A stretch of 51,878 nucleotides of DNA from Lentzea albidocapillata (lineage in GTDB: Bacteria > Actinomycetota > Actinomycetes > Mycobacteriales > Pseudonocardiaceae), in NCBI RefSeq assembly GCF_000719115.1, contig NZ_JOEA01000036.1, forward strand, positions 1 through 51,878, given 5' to 3'. The position numbers were made by a program, and so were the translations under genes. Numbering within the stretch: the first letter of the stretch is position 1; every line of letters starts with the position of its first letter. The notes beneath the pieces were generated by a model. It saw nothing but the letters and a program-made list of their open reading frames with translations, did no database searches and was not told where the DNA came from. Below, in pieces: positions 42,309-51,658 of this stretch.

Positions 42309-45300
42309 GCCAGCGAGGTCAGGGCCTTCTCGACGTCGAGCGGCCAGACGGTCATCGCGTCCGCGCCAGCGGACACCACAGCGGTGCCGTCCGGCCGCCA
42401 CGCCAGGTGCGTGATCGGCTGGCTGTGCCCGCGCAGCGCGGCCCACATCGACCGGTCGCCGACGGCCCACACGACCACGTTGCTGTCCCGGCCACCGCTC
42501 GCGAGCCGGGTCGAGTCAGGGCTGAACTCCAGCGCGGTCACCGCCTGGGTGTGCCCCCGCAGTTCGCCGGCCTGCTGCCACGTCGTGGCGTCCCAAAGCA
42601 CGATCACGCCGTTGTCGTCCGCCGTGGCGAGGAGCTTGCGGTCCGGTGACATCGCCAGCGCGCGCACGGGACGCTTGTGCGGGCTGCGCAACGCCATCTC
42701 GCTCCATGTCTTGGTGTCGCGCACGCTGACGCCACCGTCCTCACGGCCCAGCACGATCTCGTGATCAGAACGACCGAACGTGGCCGAGGTGCGCTGCCCC
42801 CAGGGCAGTCCGCCGATCAGCGTCGGCTCCGTCTCGTCCACGGGCCACAGGCCGTCGGGCACCTCGCCGCCGATCGCGAGCACCGAACGGCCGTCGAACT
42901 CGAGGGCCACCGGCAGGTGGCTCTCGGTCCGGTACCCGAGCCCCCTCGGCGGTGACACCGGCTTGCCCGTCGCCACGTCCCGCACCGAGAACGGCGCGCT
43001 CGTCGCGACGAGCCTGCGGTCGGGGCTGAAGCGCCCCATCCAGTTCTGGGCCATCCCCGTTTCCTGCCGGTGCACCGGGCGCAGTGCCTCGTCGCGCCGT
43101 TCGATCACGCCGGCGCCGTCGACCGTGAGCACCGTCCCGTCGGAGTCGACCGCGAGCGCGCGCACCGCCTGGCCGGAGGCCTTGGGCATGTTGCCCGGCG
43201 GCCAGAACATCAACTCGTTCTCGGTGAGGATCGCGAGCGAGCCGTCCGGGGCGTAGGTCAGGTTGACCACCGCCCTGCCGATCGTGAGCGTCGCGAGTGT
43301 GGTGCCGCGCGCCAGGTCCCACAGGTGCAGCCGGCCGTCCTGGCCGGCCGAGACGAGGACCGTCTTGTCGGGGCTGGGGGTGAGGGACGTGACCGGGCCG
43401 CCGGTGTGCCCCGGTGGTGTCGCGACGATCACGCCGGTGGCGAGGTCGCGCACCTGGACGAGGCCCTCGTCGTTCGAGACCGCCGCCTGCTTGCCGCCGG
43501 GCAGCAGGACGATCCGGTGGATGAAGCCGGAGCCCAGCGCGAAGCCTCCCGTCCGCTGCCGGGTGGTCAGGTCCCACACGGTGACCGAGCTGCCGGAGGC
43601 GACCGCGAGGACCTTGTCGTCCTGGATCGCGTACGGGCCGGTGATCTGACCGACGGGCAGCTCGTTCCGCTTCTGCCTGGTGGCGACGTCGTAGACCGTG
43701 CCGCCCACCAGGAGCGACCGGTCGTTGTCGGTGAAATGCACACCGACGGGCAATGGGGTCGTCACGAACGGCACGGACGTGGCCTCCGGCCCTGTGCGCA
43801 AGGTGATCCGCCCGTTGCCCTCGGACACGGCCAGCGTGCCGTCGCCGGCCATCGCCCAACCGAAGATGTAGGTCGACTTGTCCTCGTGCGGCACCGATCT
43901 GAGCTGCTTGAAGCTCGTGGCGTCGTACGTGTCGATGCCGCGGGATCCCACCAGCGTGATGGTGCCGTTGCGGATGGCCGTGCTCCACGCGCCGTTGTGG
44001 CGCAGTGAGCGGCCCATGCCGGCGTGGTCGAGGCTGATCTCGCGGCCACTGGACGCCTCGGCGGCCGCGCCGAGCACCCGGCCACGCGCCTCGACGGTCG
44101 GATACGTGCGGTACGCCTCGACGGCCGTTCGCGCGGCTCGGTCCGGGTCGCTGTTCGCGAGCGCCGCCGACGTCTCGGCCAGCTCCTGCGACCTGCGCAC
44201 GAGTTCGAGGCGGTCGACCTCGCGGCGTTGCTGCACGGCGACCACAGCGGTCGCCGTGGTGGCCAGCAGCAGGCCGGACAGGCCCGCCGCGACCCAGCGC
44301 AGGCGGCGGGAACGGCGGCGTTCGAGGGTCCTGGACGCACCGATGAACTCGCGTTCGGTGCCGGTCAGCTCCGGCCGGGCGCGGGTGAGCCACTCGGTCG
44401 TCTCCGCGAGCCTGGTGGCGCGGTAGAGCGAGCCGGCGTCACGGCCCAGCTCCTGCCACGTGCGGGCGGCGTCGGTGAGCCTGCGGTGCGTACGGAGGCC
44501 CTCGTGGTCCTCGTCGAGCCACGCCCGCAGCCGCGGCCAGGCCTGGAACAGCGCCTCGTGGGTGACCGCGACGGTGTGCTCGTCGACGGTGACCAGCCGG
44601 GTGTCGGCGAGGACGTCCAGCACCTCCTCGCCGACGACGTCCTGCCGCGGGACGAGACGTCTCGTCCCGTCGGCGCTGAGCCGCAGCAGGAGGTGTTTGG
44701 CGAGGCGCTGCTGTTCGTCGTCCAGCGTGGCGAACGCGGCCTCGGCGCTCTGCGCGAGCGCGCCCTGGATACCTCCCGCGGCCTGGTAGCCGCTGAGCGT
44801 GAGGGTGTTGCCACGCCTGCGGTGCCACGTTTCGAGCAGTGCGTGCGACACGAGGGGGAGCACTCCGCTGCGACCCGCAGCCTCGGCGACGAGAGTGGTC
44901 AACAGGGCTGTTTCGACCGTGCAACCGACAGACGCGGCCGGTTGGGTGATCGCGCGTCGCAACTCGTCCGGCGTCATCGTGCCGAGGAGCACCTGTGCGT
45001 CCGTGAGCGCTTCCGCGAGCTTTGGGTACTGCGCGCACTGCGGGTAGAAGTCGGACCTCACGGCGATGACCCGCCGGCAGTCGGCGGCCAGCAGCGCGTC
45101 GAGGAACGCCGTGCGCTGCACCTCGTCCTCGCAGAGCGTGAAGAGCTCCTCGAACTGGTCGACGACCAGCAGGTCCGGGCCGTGCGCGAGGGCGTCGGCG
45201 AGGGCCGCGTCCGGGTCGGGGCCGGGAGTGCACACCACCGCGTTCGGGAACTTCGCCGCGATGCCCGCCCTGAGCAGCGACGACTTGCCCTCGCCGGAAG

Positions 45301-45724
45301 CGCCGAACACCGCGAGGAACGGCTGCCGCTCGAGCCTGTCGAGCAATGTGTGCGTGAGCGCCTCACGGCCGAAGAAGCGGTCGGCGTCCAGCGTCGTGAA
45401 CGGGTTGAGGCCGACGTACGGCGAAGGCCCGTCGCTGACCTTGCTCTGCGCCATCACGACGGCGAGGTCGTGCCACCGCCGTTCCCACGCGGGCTCGTCG
45501 CCGTGGCACGCGCGGACGTACGCGAGCGTGGCGTCGAGACCCGGCAGCTTCCGGCCACCCGCCGCGTCGGACAGCGTGCTCGCCGAAAAGTGCGCGCGCC
45601 GGGACAGCTCCCGGTAGCTCGGTTTCCCCGCGTTGGTGCGCAGTTGTCGCAAGTCCGCGGCGAACCGCAGCAGCGGGCTGTCACCCTCGTCCAGTGGACG
45701 TTCTCCCCTAGGCATCGAACTCAT
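42305..45724 (-). CDS. HTH-NTPase-TM-WD40 protein (nSTAND-like)
   Basis: 1,139-residue multidomain protein. Residues ~15-75 are an XRE-like helix-turn-helix ([20 protein letters not shown]). Residues ~103-460 are a STAND-class NTPase with Walker [10 protein letters not shown] (141-149) and Walker [11 protein letters not shown] (185-194). A single transmembrane helix at ~477-497 follows basic residues. The C-terminal ~600 residues are WD40-type beta-propeller repeats ([40 protein letters not shown]). Such proteins are presumed sensors or signalling hubs; some STAND proteins are antiphage sensors, but none of the usual effectors is fused here. Start ATG 45724 or 45715. Confidence 0.88.
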   Translation of the reverse strand: MSSMPRGERPLDEGDSPLLRFAADLRQLRTNAGKPSYRELSRRAHFSASTLSDAAGGRKLPGLDATLAYVRACHGDEPAWERRWHDLAVVMAQSKVSDGPSPYVGLNPFTTLDADRFFGREALTHTLLDRLERQPFLAVFGASGEGKSSLLRAGIAAKFPNAVVCTPGPDPDAALADALAHGPDLLVVDQFEELFTLCEDEVQRTAFLDALLAADCRRVIAVRSDFYPQCAQYPKLAEALTDAQVLLGTMTPDELRRAITQPAASVGCTVETALLTTLVAEAAGRSGVLPLVSHALLETWHRRRGNTLTLSGYQAAGGIQGALAQSAEAAFATLDDEQQRLAKHLLLRLSADGTRRLVPRQDVVGEEVLDVLADTRLVTVDEHTVAVTHEALFQAWPRLRAWLDEDHEGLRTHRRLTDAARTWQELGRDAGSLYRATRLAETTEWLTRARPELTGTEREFIGASRTLERRRSRRLRWVAAGLSGLLLATTATAVVAVQQRREVDRLELVRRSQELAETSAALANSDPDRAARTAVEAYRTYPTVEARGRVLGAAAEASSGREISLDHAGMGRSLRHNGAWSTAIRNGTITLVGSRGIDTYDATSFKQLRSVPHEDKSTYIFGWAMAGDGTLAVSEGNGRITLRTGPEATSVPFVTTPLPVGVHFTDNDRSLLVGGTVYDVATRQKRNELPVGQITGPYAIQDDKVLAVASGSSVTVWDLTTRQRTGGFALGSGFIHRIVLLPGGKQAAVSNDEGLVQVRDLATGVIVATPPGHTGGPVTSLTPSPDKTVLVSAGQDGRLHLWDLARGTTLATLTIGRAVVNLTYAPDGSLAILTENELMFWPPGNMPKASGQAVRALAVDSDGTVLTVDGAGVIERRDEALRPVHRQETGMAQNWMGRFSPDRRLVATSAPFSVRDVATGKPVSPPRGLGYRTESHLPVALEFDGRSVLAIGGEVPDGLWPVDETEPTLIGGLPWGQRTSATFGRSDHEIVLGREDGGVSVRDTKTWSEMALRSPHKRPVRALAMSPDRKLLATADDNGVIVLWDATTWQQAGELRGHTQAVTALEFSPDSTRLASGGRDSNVVVWAVGDRSMWAALRGHSQPITHLAWRPDGTAVVSAGADAMTVWPLDVEKALTSLA

Positions 45725-45763
45725 GCTCGCAGAGTGCGTGCTGGTCAGGGGGGTTGTTGTCCG

Positions 45764-45810
45764 TGATCCGTTGTACGACGTTCGCGGGGCCGATCACGAA
45801 CAACGGATCA
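45764..45810. promoter_or_regulatory. Perfect 11-bp inverted repeat between the DUF6542 and WD40 genes
   Basis: TGATCCGTTGT (45764-45774) and ACAACGGATCA (45800-45810) are perfect reverse complements, with further CGT/ACG pairing inside. It lies 40 bp upstream of the WD40 gene start and 21 bp beyond the DUF6542 stop, so it could be an operator for the former, a terminator for the latter, or both. No U tract is present. Confidence 0.55.
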
Positions 45811-45831
45811 GCCGAGTGTGCGTTTGCCGGG

Positions 45832-46545
45832 CTAGCGGTCTTCGCGCGGCGGGCGGGGCTTGCGCTGGCCCGCGGGACGTTCGGCGCGGGCACCTTCCGG
45901 GCGTGGACGGCGCGCGGGAGCGCCTTCGGGACGCGGGCGGCGGGCCGGGGCGCCCTCGGGGCGGGGACGGCGCGGACGCTCGTCCTCCTCGGGCTGCGCG
46001 CGAGGCCTGCGGACGGGCTTGGCGCGGTCCTTGATCTCCGCCTTGGCCTCGCGGACCTCGTCCTTGGTCGGCCGGTTCGGGTTCTTCTGCAGCATGATCC
46101 GCAGGATGCCCAGGCCGACCGTCACGGCGGTGGTGAGGGCCATGACCGGGAAGCTGTCGATCAGCGGTTTGCCCAGGCCCAGGGCCATGGCGGACAGGCC
46201 GCCCTTGCCGGACTCACCGGTCAGCAGCACGAGCGTGGGCACCGTCGCGGCCAGGACCAGCGGCGGCTGCACCATCGGCCCGAACAGGCTCCGGCGCTGC
46301 ACGAGCAGGATCGCGGCCAGCGCGCCGACGAAGAACACGACGTAGAACGTCCAGCCGACGGTCTTGCTGGAGTTGATGTCGATGAAAGCGCCGATGAACG
46401 CCGGGATCAGGGCAGCGAGGATCGCCGCCCACCACGGGATGCCCTTGAACTCCCCGAAGATGGCCCGGTAGTTCCACGGAACCGCGTCGTAGCCGTCGAC
46501 GTCGTCGTCATCGAAAGCTGCTGAACGCTCGCGCAACTCACTCAC
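45832..46545 (-). CDS. DUF6542-type membrane protein with repetitive basic tail
   Basis: 237 residues. The N-terminus is acidic (AAFDDDDVDGYDAVP), followed by four hydrophobic helices (IPWWAAILAALIPAFIGAFI, TVGWTFYVVFFVGALAAILL, LVLAATVPTLVLLTG, FPVMALTTAVTVGLGILRIM) and a long Pro/Arg tail with three near-perfect copies of RRPRPEGAPA, encoded by tandem DNA repeats around 45,890-45,975. The family occurs next to ispH in mycobacteria (Rv1111c region, from memory). GTG at 46545 is chosen because TACCGT lies 7 nt upstream, giving a leaderless start. Function unknown. Confidence 0.75.
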   Translation of the reverse strand: MSELRERSAAFDDDDVDGYDAVPWNYRAIFGEFKGIPWWAAILAALIPAFIGAFIDINSSKTVGWTFYVVFFVGALAAILLVQRRSLFGPMVQPPLVLAATVPTLVLLTGESGKGGLSAMALGLGKPLIDSFPVMALTTAVTVGLGILRIMLQKNPNRPTKDEVREAKAEIKDRAKPVRRPRAQPEEDERPRRPRPEGAPARRPRPEGAPARRPRPEGARAERPAGQRKPRPPREDR

Positions 46546-46552
46546 GACGCAC

Positions 46553-46558
46553 ACGGTA
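46553..46558 (-). promoter_or_regulatory. Candidate -10 element for DUF6542 gene (leaderless)
   Basis: TACCGT on the minus strand ends 7 nt before the chosen GTG at 46545. This spacing decides the start over the in-frame GTG at 46554, which would lie upstream of the predicted transcript start. Confidence 0.4.
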
Positions 46559-46634
46559 GCCGTTCGGCCATTCGGTGTTCGTCAGTCCGCTGCTTTCTCA
46601 CCCAGAAGCAACCTGCGGGCACACTGCGTGCGTT

Positions 46635-47546
46635 TTATGCGGACTGTTCGTCCGCCCTTCGGACGAGTGGCAGGGGCGTGGGGGTGGCGGAGGCGTCCGT
46701 CAGCGGCTCCACGCTCGCCCGGAAACCCTCCAGCGCGTCGAGTTCCCTGCGCCTGGCGCTCAGGAAGCGCTGCAGGTGCGTGGTGGAGAGGTTGACGGCG
46801 TCGATGGCGGCGTCGGCGGCCCTGTTCGCGCGGCCGGCCTGCAGCCTGACCTGCTCGACGTCGTCGGCCAGCGCGCGTTCGGTGACCGCGAACATCGCGC
46901 TCGACGCGATCACGGCGAACCCGGTCGGGCCGCACAGGAAGACGCGGCGGTCGAGCAGCCAGCGCAGCAGTTCGGGATCGGTGTCCAGCGCCGCGACGAC
47001 CGCGCCGTCGTTGGGGACGAACATGATCGTGCCGTAGATGGCGTCGGCCCAGCGCTGGTAGCCCTTGCCGGCCAGTTCGGCGGCGCGGGAGCGGATGTTG
47101 CGGACGTGCACCCGCAGCGCGTCCTGCCGTTCCCGCGGATCGTCCGTCTCGACGGCTTCGGCCCAGGTGGCCATGGACATCTTCGAGTCGACCGGGACCG
47201 CGCGGCCGCCGCCGACGTTCAGCACCATGTCGGGCCGGACCGCGCCGCCGCCTGCCACGTCCGTCTGGAGCGTGTAGTGGAGGTTTTCCCTCAGGCCGAG
47301 TGCGCGCGCTGTTTCGACGAGCACCTGTTCGCCCAGTTCACCGCGTCCGCTGACGCTGGAGAACGCCACTTCGTAGCGTTGCAGGGCTTGCTGCTGGGCG
47401 TCGTAGCGCGCGCGTTCCGAGCCGATGGCATGGAGTGCTTCGTCGGTGCGCCGGACGCTGTCCTGGTAGAGCCGGTAGACGAACACCAGCGCCCCGGCGC
47501 AGACGAGCGCCAGGACGAGCGAGGCGGTGATGATCACTGCGGTCAC
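46635..47546 (-). CDS. rmuC: DNA recombination protein RmuC homologue
   Basis: About 303 residues. An N-terminal membrane helix (VIITASLVLALVCAGALVFV) is followed by a short helical stalk and the RmuC nuclease-like domain: GELGEQVLVETARALGL, PDMVLNVGGGRAVPVDSKMS, AGKGYQRWADAIYGTIMFVP and CGPTGFAVIASSAMFAVTE. It is shorter than E. coli RmuC because the coiled-coil is reduced. RmuC limits inversions at short repeats and is linked to DNA-end processing, fitting its position divergent from sbcDC. GTG at 47546 is my best start (GTG 47537 is possible); the frame remains open far upstream only as antisense to sbcD. Confidence 0.85.
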   Translation of the reverse strand: MTAVIITASLVLALVCAGALVFVYRLYQDSVRRTDEALHAIGSERARYDAQQQALQRYEVAFSSVSGRGELGEQVLVETARALGLRENLHYTLQTDVAGGGAVRPDMVLNVGGGRAVPVDSKMSMATWAEAVETDDPRERQDALRVHVRNIRSRAAELAGKGYQRWADAIYGTIMFVPNDGAVVAALDTDPELLRWLLDRRVFLCGPTGFAVIASSAMFAVTERALADDVEQVRLQAGRANRAADAAIDAVNLSTTHLQRFLSARRRELDALEGFRASVEPLTDASATPTPLPLVRRADEQSA

Positions 47547-47632
47547 GGCACCGATGATGCTCCCCCAGAGATGTTGAACTCGATCGGGTGACACGCCGGG
47601 AACCCTCCCGGAGTTTTGTCGGACCCCGTCTC

Positions 47633-47638
47633 TACGGT
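47633..47638 (+). promoter_or_regulatory. Candidate -10 element of sbcD (leaderless)
   Basis: TACGGT ends 7 nt before the ATG at 47646; the predicted transcript begins at or next to the start codon. No ribosome site in the gap. Confidence 0.45.
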
Positions 47639-47645
47639 TGGGGCC

Positions 47646-48785
47646 ATGCGGATCCTGCACACCTCCGACTGGCACGTGGGGCGCACTTTCCACGGCCGCG
47701 ACCTGCTCGTGGAGCAGGAGTCGGTGCTGGGCGGCCTCGCTGACCTGGTGTCGTCCGAGAAGGTCGACGTCGTGGTCATCTCGGGCGACCTGTACGACCG
47801 CGCGGTGCCGTCCGCCGACGCGGTGGCGCTGTGCGCGCGGGTGCTGATGAGGATCCGCGCGGCCGGGGCGAAGATCGTGATCACGCCGGGCAACCACGAC
47901 TCGGCGGCGCGGATCGGGGTGTTCGGGGAGTTCGCGGCGGCGGGCGGGCTGTACCTGCGCACGCAGATCTCGTTGCTGGACAAGCCTGTCGAGCTGGAGG
48001 ACGAGCACGGACCCGTCGCGGTGTACGGGATCCCGTTCCTGGAGCCGGAGCCCGCGCGGCACGTGCTCGGGGTGCCGGAGAAGGGGCACGCGCCCGTGCT
48101 CGGTGAGGCGATGCGGCGCATTCGCGCCGATCTGGCATCCAGGGATTCGCGTTCCGTGGTGCTGGCACACGCCTTCGTGACGGGCGGGGCACCGTCGGAG
48201 TCCGAGCGCACCATCGCGGTGGGTGGCGTTCAGGACGTGTCGATGCAGGTGTTCTCGGGCGTCGACTACGTGGCCCTCGGGCACCTGCACGGGCCGCAGA
48301 TCCTGGCGGAGAACCTGAGGTACTCGGGAAGTCCGCTGGCGTACTCGTTCTCCGAGGCGCGGCACCGCAAGTCGGTGTGGCTGGTCGAGCTGGACGCGGG
48401 CGGGCTCGTCGGCGTGGAAAGGCGTGATCTGCCGGTGCCGCGGGAGCTGGCCGTGGTGAGCGGGACGCTGGCCGAGGTGCTGGAGGATCCGGCGCACACA
48501 CCGCTGGAAGCCCACTTCCTGTCGGTCGTGCTGACGGACCACGTGCGGCCGATGGACGCGTTGCGGCAGTTGCAGAAGCGGTTCGAGCACGCGGTGCACG
48601 TCGAGTGGCGGCCGGAGCAGGGCCTGCAGCACAACATGACCTACGCGGACCGGGTGCGCGGCCGTTCCGACGAGGAAGTGGCCTGCTGCTTCGTGTCGGA
48701 CGCCCGCGGCTCCGAGCCTTCCGAAGCGGAGAAGGCGTTGCTGCGCGAGGCGTTCGCGTCCGTGGCGAGGGAGCAGGAGCAATGA
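47646..48785 (+). CDS. sbcD: Exonuclease SbcD (Mre11-like)
   Basis: 379-residue Mre11-type metallophosphoesterase nuclease. Phosphodiesterase motifs: HTSDWHVGRTF, VISGDLYDRAVPS, TPGNHDSAARIG, VLAHAFVTGG and LGHLHGPQ. With SbcC it cleaves hairpins and protein-blocked DNA ends. ATG at 47646, probably leaderless; the stop overlaps the sbcC start by 4 bp (ATGA). Divergent from rmuC with 99 bp between them. Confidence 0.95.
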   Translation: MRILHTSDWHVGRTFHGRDLLVEQESVLGGLADLVSSEKVDVVVISGDLYDRAVPSADAVALCARVLMRIRAAGAKIVITPGNHDSAARIGVFGEFAAAGGLYLRTQISLLDKPVELEDEHGPVAVYGIPFLEPEPARHVLGVPEKGHAPVLGEAMRRIRADLASRDSRSVVLAHAFVTGGAPSESERTIAVGGVQDVSMQVFSGVDYVALGHLHGPQILAENLRYSGSPLAYSFSEARHRKSVWLVELDAGGLVGVERRDLPVPRELAVVSGTLAEVLEDPAHTPLEAHFLSVVLTDHVRPMDALRQLQKRFEHAVHVEWRPEQGLQHNMTYADRVRGRSDEEVACCFVSDARGSEPSEAEKALLREAFASVAREQEQ

Positions 48786-51658
48786 GACTGCACCGCCTGG
48801 AACTGACGGCGTTCGGGCCCTACCCGAAGCCCGAGGCCGTCGACTTCGACGAGCTGGGCGCGGACGGGCTGTTCCTGCTGCACGGAGACACGGGCGCGGG
48901 CAAGACGACGTTGCTCGACGCGGTGGCGTTCGCGTTGTTCGGCCGGGTGCCGGGCGCGCGTGGCGACGTGAAGAAGCTCCGGTGCGAGTACGCCGATCCC
49001 CAGGTGCCGACGGAGGTGTCGCTGGAGCTCACGGTGCAGTCGCGGCGCTTTCGGATCGTGCGCTCGCCGGAGTTCGACCGCCCGAAGAAACGCGGCGGCG
49101 GCTTCACCACGCAGCCCGCGAAGTGCACGCTGACCTGGCTCGAGGGCTGGGACGGCGAGGGCATCACCCGCATCGACGACGTGGCGCGCGCGGTCGAGGA
49201 CATGCTGGGCATGTCGTACGAGCAGTTCTTCCAGGTCGTGCTGCTGCCGCAGGGCGAGTTCGCGCGGTTCCTGCGCTCGGACACGGCCGAACGAGAGGTG
49301 TTGCTGGAGAAGCTCTTCGGCACCGAGCGGTTCCTCGACGTGGAGAAGTGGTTCCGCGACAGGCGCGTCGCCGCCGGCCGGGTGCTGGAGGAACGCCGCA
49401 AGGGCGCCGACGAGCTCATGCACCGCGTGGCGGAAGCCGCCGGCGGCGAGCCGTCGTGCGAGCCGGGCTGGCTGGAATCCGTGCTGGAGCGCCTTTGCGC
49501 CGCCGTGACCGAGGCCGGTGCGCTGTCGGAGGAGACGGCGGGCGTGGCCGACGGCGCGGACGCGTTGCTGGCCCAGGCCCGCGTGCAGGCCGACCAGATC
49601 CGCCGCGTGCGCGAGGCCCGCGAGCTGCTGGCCCGCGTGGAGGCCGCCGACTCGGCGTCGTGGTTCGCCGAACGCGACGCCGCCCGCCGAGCGATCCCTG
49701 TGGTGCCGGCGTTCCACGAGATCGCGAAGCTGCAGGAGACCTACAAGTTCGCCGTCCGCGACGAGGCCCAGGCGCGCGAGTCGCTGGAGCGCCTGGGTTA
49801 CACCGGCTCGTCGTTGCGCGAGGACGCCGAGCGCTACCGCGAGGAGGCGGGCGGCCTGGGCGAACTGGCCGCCGAAGCCGAACGCCAGCAGTCCGACGTG
49901 CGCAGGCTGTCGGTGCTGAAGAACTCCTCCTACCAGGTCGAACGCCGTCTGCTGGCTCTCGGCGCCGAACTGGACGTGCTGCCCGAACGCCTCGCCCAAT
50001 GCCGTCTCCAGCTGGACGCGGCGGCAGAAGCCTCGGCCCGCCTGGAGTCGCTGAAGTCCCGCGCGGATGCCGCCCTCGCTCTGCCGGAGGCGGGGGAAGC
50101 GTTGGAGCGCACCAAAAAGCAGCTGCACGAGGCCATCGACGTCCACCAGAAGGCCAAGGACGTCCTCCAGCAGGTGCGCCACCAGCGCCTGGAGAACATG
50201 GCCATCGAACTCGCGGCGGCGTTGAAGCGAGGCAAGCCCTGCGCCGTCTGCGGCTCACCGTCACACCCCGCGCCCGCGCAGCCGATGCTCGGCGGTGTCG
50301 GCGCGACCGACGAGGAAGACGCGGCGCAGGAGGAACAGACCGCTCTGGACCGCCGCAACGAGGCGGAGCGCGCCGCGCACGCCGCCGAACTGCGCATCCA
50401 GGCCTGCTGGGAAGCACTGGGCTCGGACGAGCCCGCCGTCGCCATCGCGGAGTACCGCGCGGCCCTGGAGCTCGCCCGCACGCGTTCGCAGCGGCAGAAC
50501 GAGTTCGTCGGCCTGGAGGCCAAGACCCGCCAGCTGGGCGAGGAGAAGGCTCAGGTCGAGCGGGAACTGGTGGGCCTGCGCACCGAGCACGCGTCGCTGG
50601 TGACCGCGGTCGAGGAGCGTGGCGCCCGGCTGGACAAGGCGCGCGGCGAGCACGACGACGTCCTGACCCGCCGCGACCACCTGCTCAGGTTGTCGAAGGC
50701 CCTGGTGGAACTGGCAGATCGTCGTGCGGCCCGAGACGGCGCCTCCGCTCGCATCGAGGAACAGCAGAACCTGGTCGCGAGCCAGGCCGCTGCCGCGGGC
50801 TTCGCCGACGTCGACGCAGCCCTGGCCGCCGCCCGGCCCGCGATCAAGTTGCAGGCGCTGGACGACAGGATCGCCGCCTGGGAGCGCGCGCGTGCTTCCG
50901 CCTCGGCGACACTGGAAGAACTGGCCGAGGTCGACCCGGCCGCCGAGGTGGACCTCGCCGAGGTGACAGCGGCGGCGTCCTCTGCCCGGTCCGCGGCCTC
51001 GTCGGCCGCCACCGGACTGGCTCGTGCCCGTGCGGCGTTCGAGCGGGTCGGTGAGCTGGCCGCGCGGCTGCGCGCCGAGTGGAAGTCCCTGGAGCCGCTG
51101 GAGGCCACCTACGCCGAGCTGGACGCGCTGACCGACGTGATCAACGGGCGCGGGCAGAACTCCAAGAAGATGACCCTGAGGTCGTACGTGCTGGCGGCGC
51201 GGCTGGAGGAGGTCGCGGTCGCCGCCTCCGCCCGGCTGCACCGGATGAGTCAGGGGCGGTACAGCTTCGTGCACTCCGACACGGCCGGGGCGCGCGGGAC
51301 CCGCGGTGGGTTGAACCTCGACGTGCTGGACGACTACTCGGGGCGGGCCCGGCCGGCCAAGACGCTGTCCGGGGGGGAGTCGTTCCTCGCCTCGCTGTCG
51401 CTCGCCCTCGGGTTGGCTGACGTGGTGGCCAACGAGACCGGTGGGGCGTTGCTGGACACCCTGTTCGTCGACGAGGGGTTCGGGACGTTGGACTCGGACA
51501 CGCTGGACATCGTCATGAACACGTTGGACGAGTTGCGTGCTGGGGGGCGGGTGGTGGGGCTGGTGTCGCATGTTGAGGAGTTGCGGCAGCGGATTCCTAC
51601 GCGGTTGAGGGTTCGGAAGGCTCGGACTGGGTCGACGTTGGAGATGTCGCTGGGGTGA
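48782..51658 (+). CDS. sbcC: Exonuclease SbcC (Rad50-like SMC ATPase)
   Basis: 958-residue SMC-type ATPase. The N-terminal Walker A is LLHGDTGAGKTTLLDAVAFA; a Q-loop region VVLLPQGEFARFL follows. Long coiled coils flank the zinc hook CAVC near residue 486 (PCAVCGSPSHP), and the C-terminal half carries the ABC signature KTLSGGESFLASLSLALG and Walker B LLDTLFVDEGFGTLD. It forms a complex with SbcD to process DNA hairpins and ends. ATG at 48782 overlaps the sbcD stop, so the two are translationally coupled. Complete to the stop at 51658. Confidence 0.96.
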   Translation: MRLHRLELTAFGPYPKPEAVDFDELGADGLFLLHGDTGAGKTTLLDAVAFALFGRVPGARGDVKKLRCEYADPQVPTEVSLELTVQSRRFRIVRSPEFDRPKKRGGGFTTQPAKCTLTWLEGWDGEGITRIDDVARAVEDMLGMSYEQFFQVVLLPQGEFARFLRSDTAEREVLLEKLFGTERFLDVEKWFRDRRVAAGRVLEERRKGADELMHRVAEAAGGEPSCEPGWLESVLERLCAAVTEAGALSEETAGVADGADALLAQARVQADQIRRVREARELLARVEAADSASWFAERDAARRAIPVVPAFHEIAKLQETYKFAVRDEAQARESLERLGYTGSSLREDAERYREEAGGLGELAAEAERQQSDVRRLSVLKNSSYQVERRLLALGAELDVLPERLAQCRLQLDAAAEASARLESLKSRADAALALPEAGEALERTKKQLHEAIDVHQKAKDVLQQVRHQRLENMAIELAAALKRGKPCAVCGSPSHPAPAQPMLGGVGATDEEDAAQEEQTALDRRNEAERAAHAAELRIQACWEALGSDEPAVAIAEYRAALELARTRSQRQNEFVGLEAKTRQLGEEKAQVERELVGLRTEHASLVTAVEERGARLDKARGEHDDVLTRRDHLLRLSKALVELADRRAARDGASARIEEQQNLVASQAAAAGFADVDAALAAARPAIKLQALDDRIAAWERARASASATLEELAEVDPAAEVDLAEVTAAASSARSAASSAATGLARARAAFERVGELAARLRAEWKSLEPLEATYAELDALTDVINGRGQNSKKMTLRSYVLAARLEEVAVAASARLHRMSQGRYSFVHSDTAGARGTRGGLNLDVLDDYSGRARPAKTLSGGESFLASLSLALGLADVVANETGGALLDTLFVDEGFGTLDSDTLDIVMNTLDELRAGGRVVGLVSHVEELRQRIPTRLRVRKARTGSTLEMSLG

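Noticed and set aside
47547..48782. Long upstream extension of the rmuC frame
   Set aside because: The extension is antisense to sbcD and lacks RmuC similarity; the protein-like part starts at the membrane helix near 47546.
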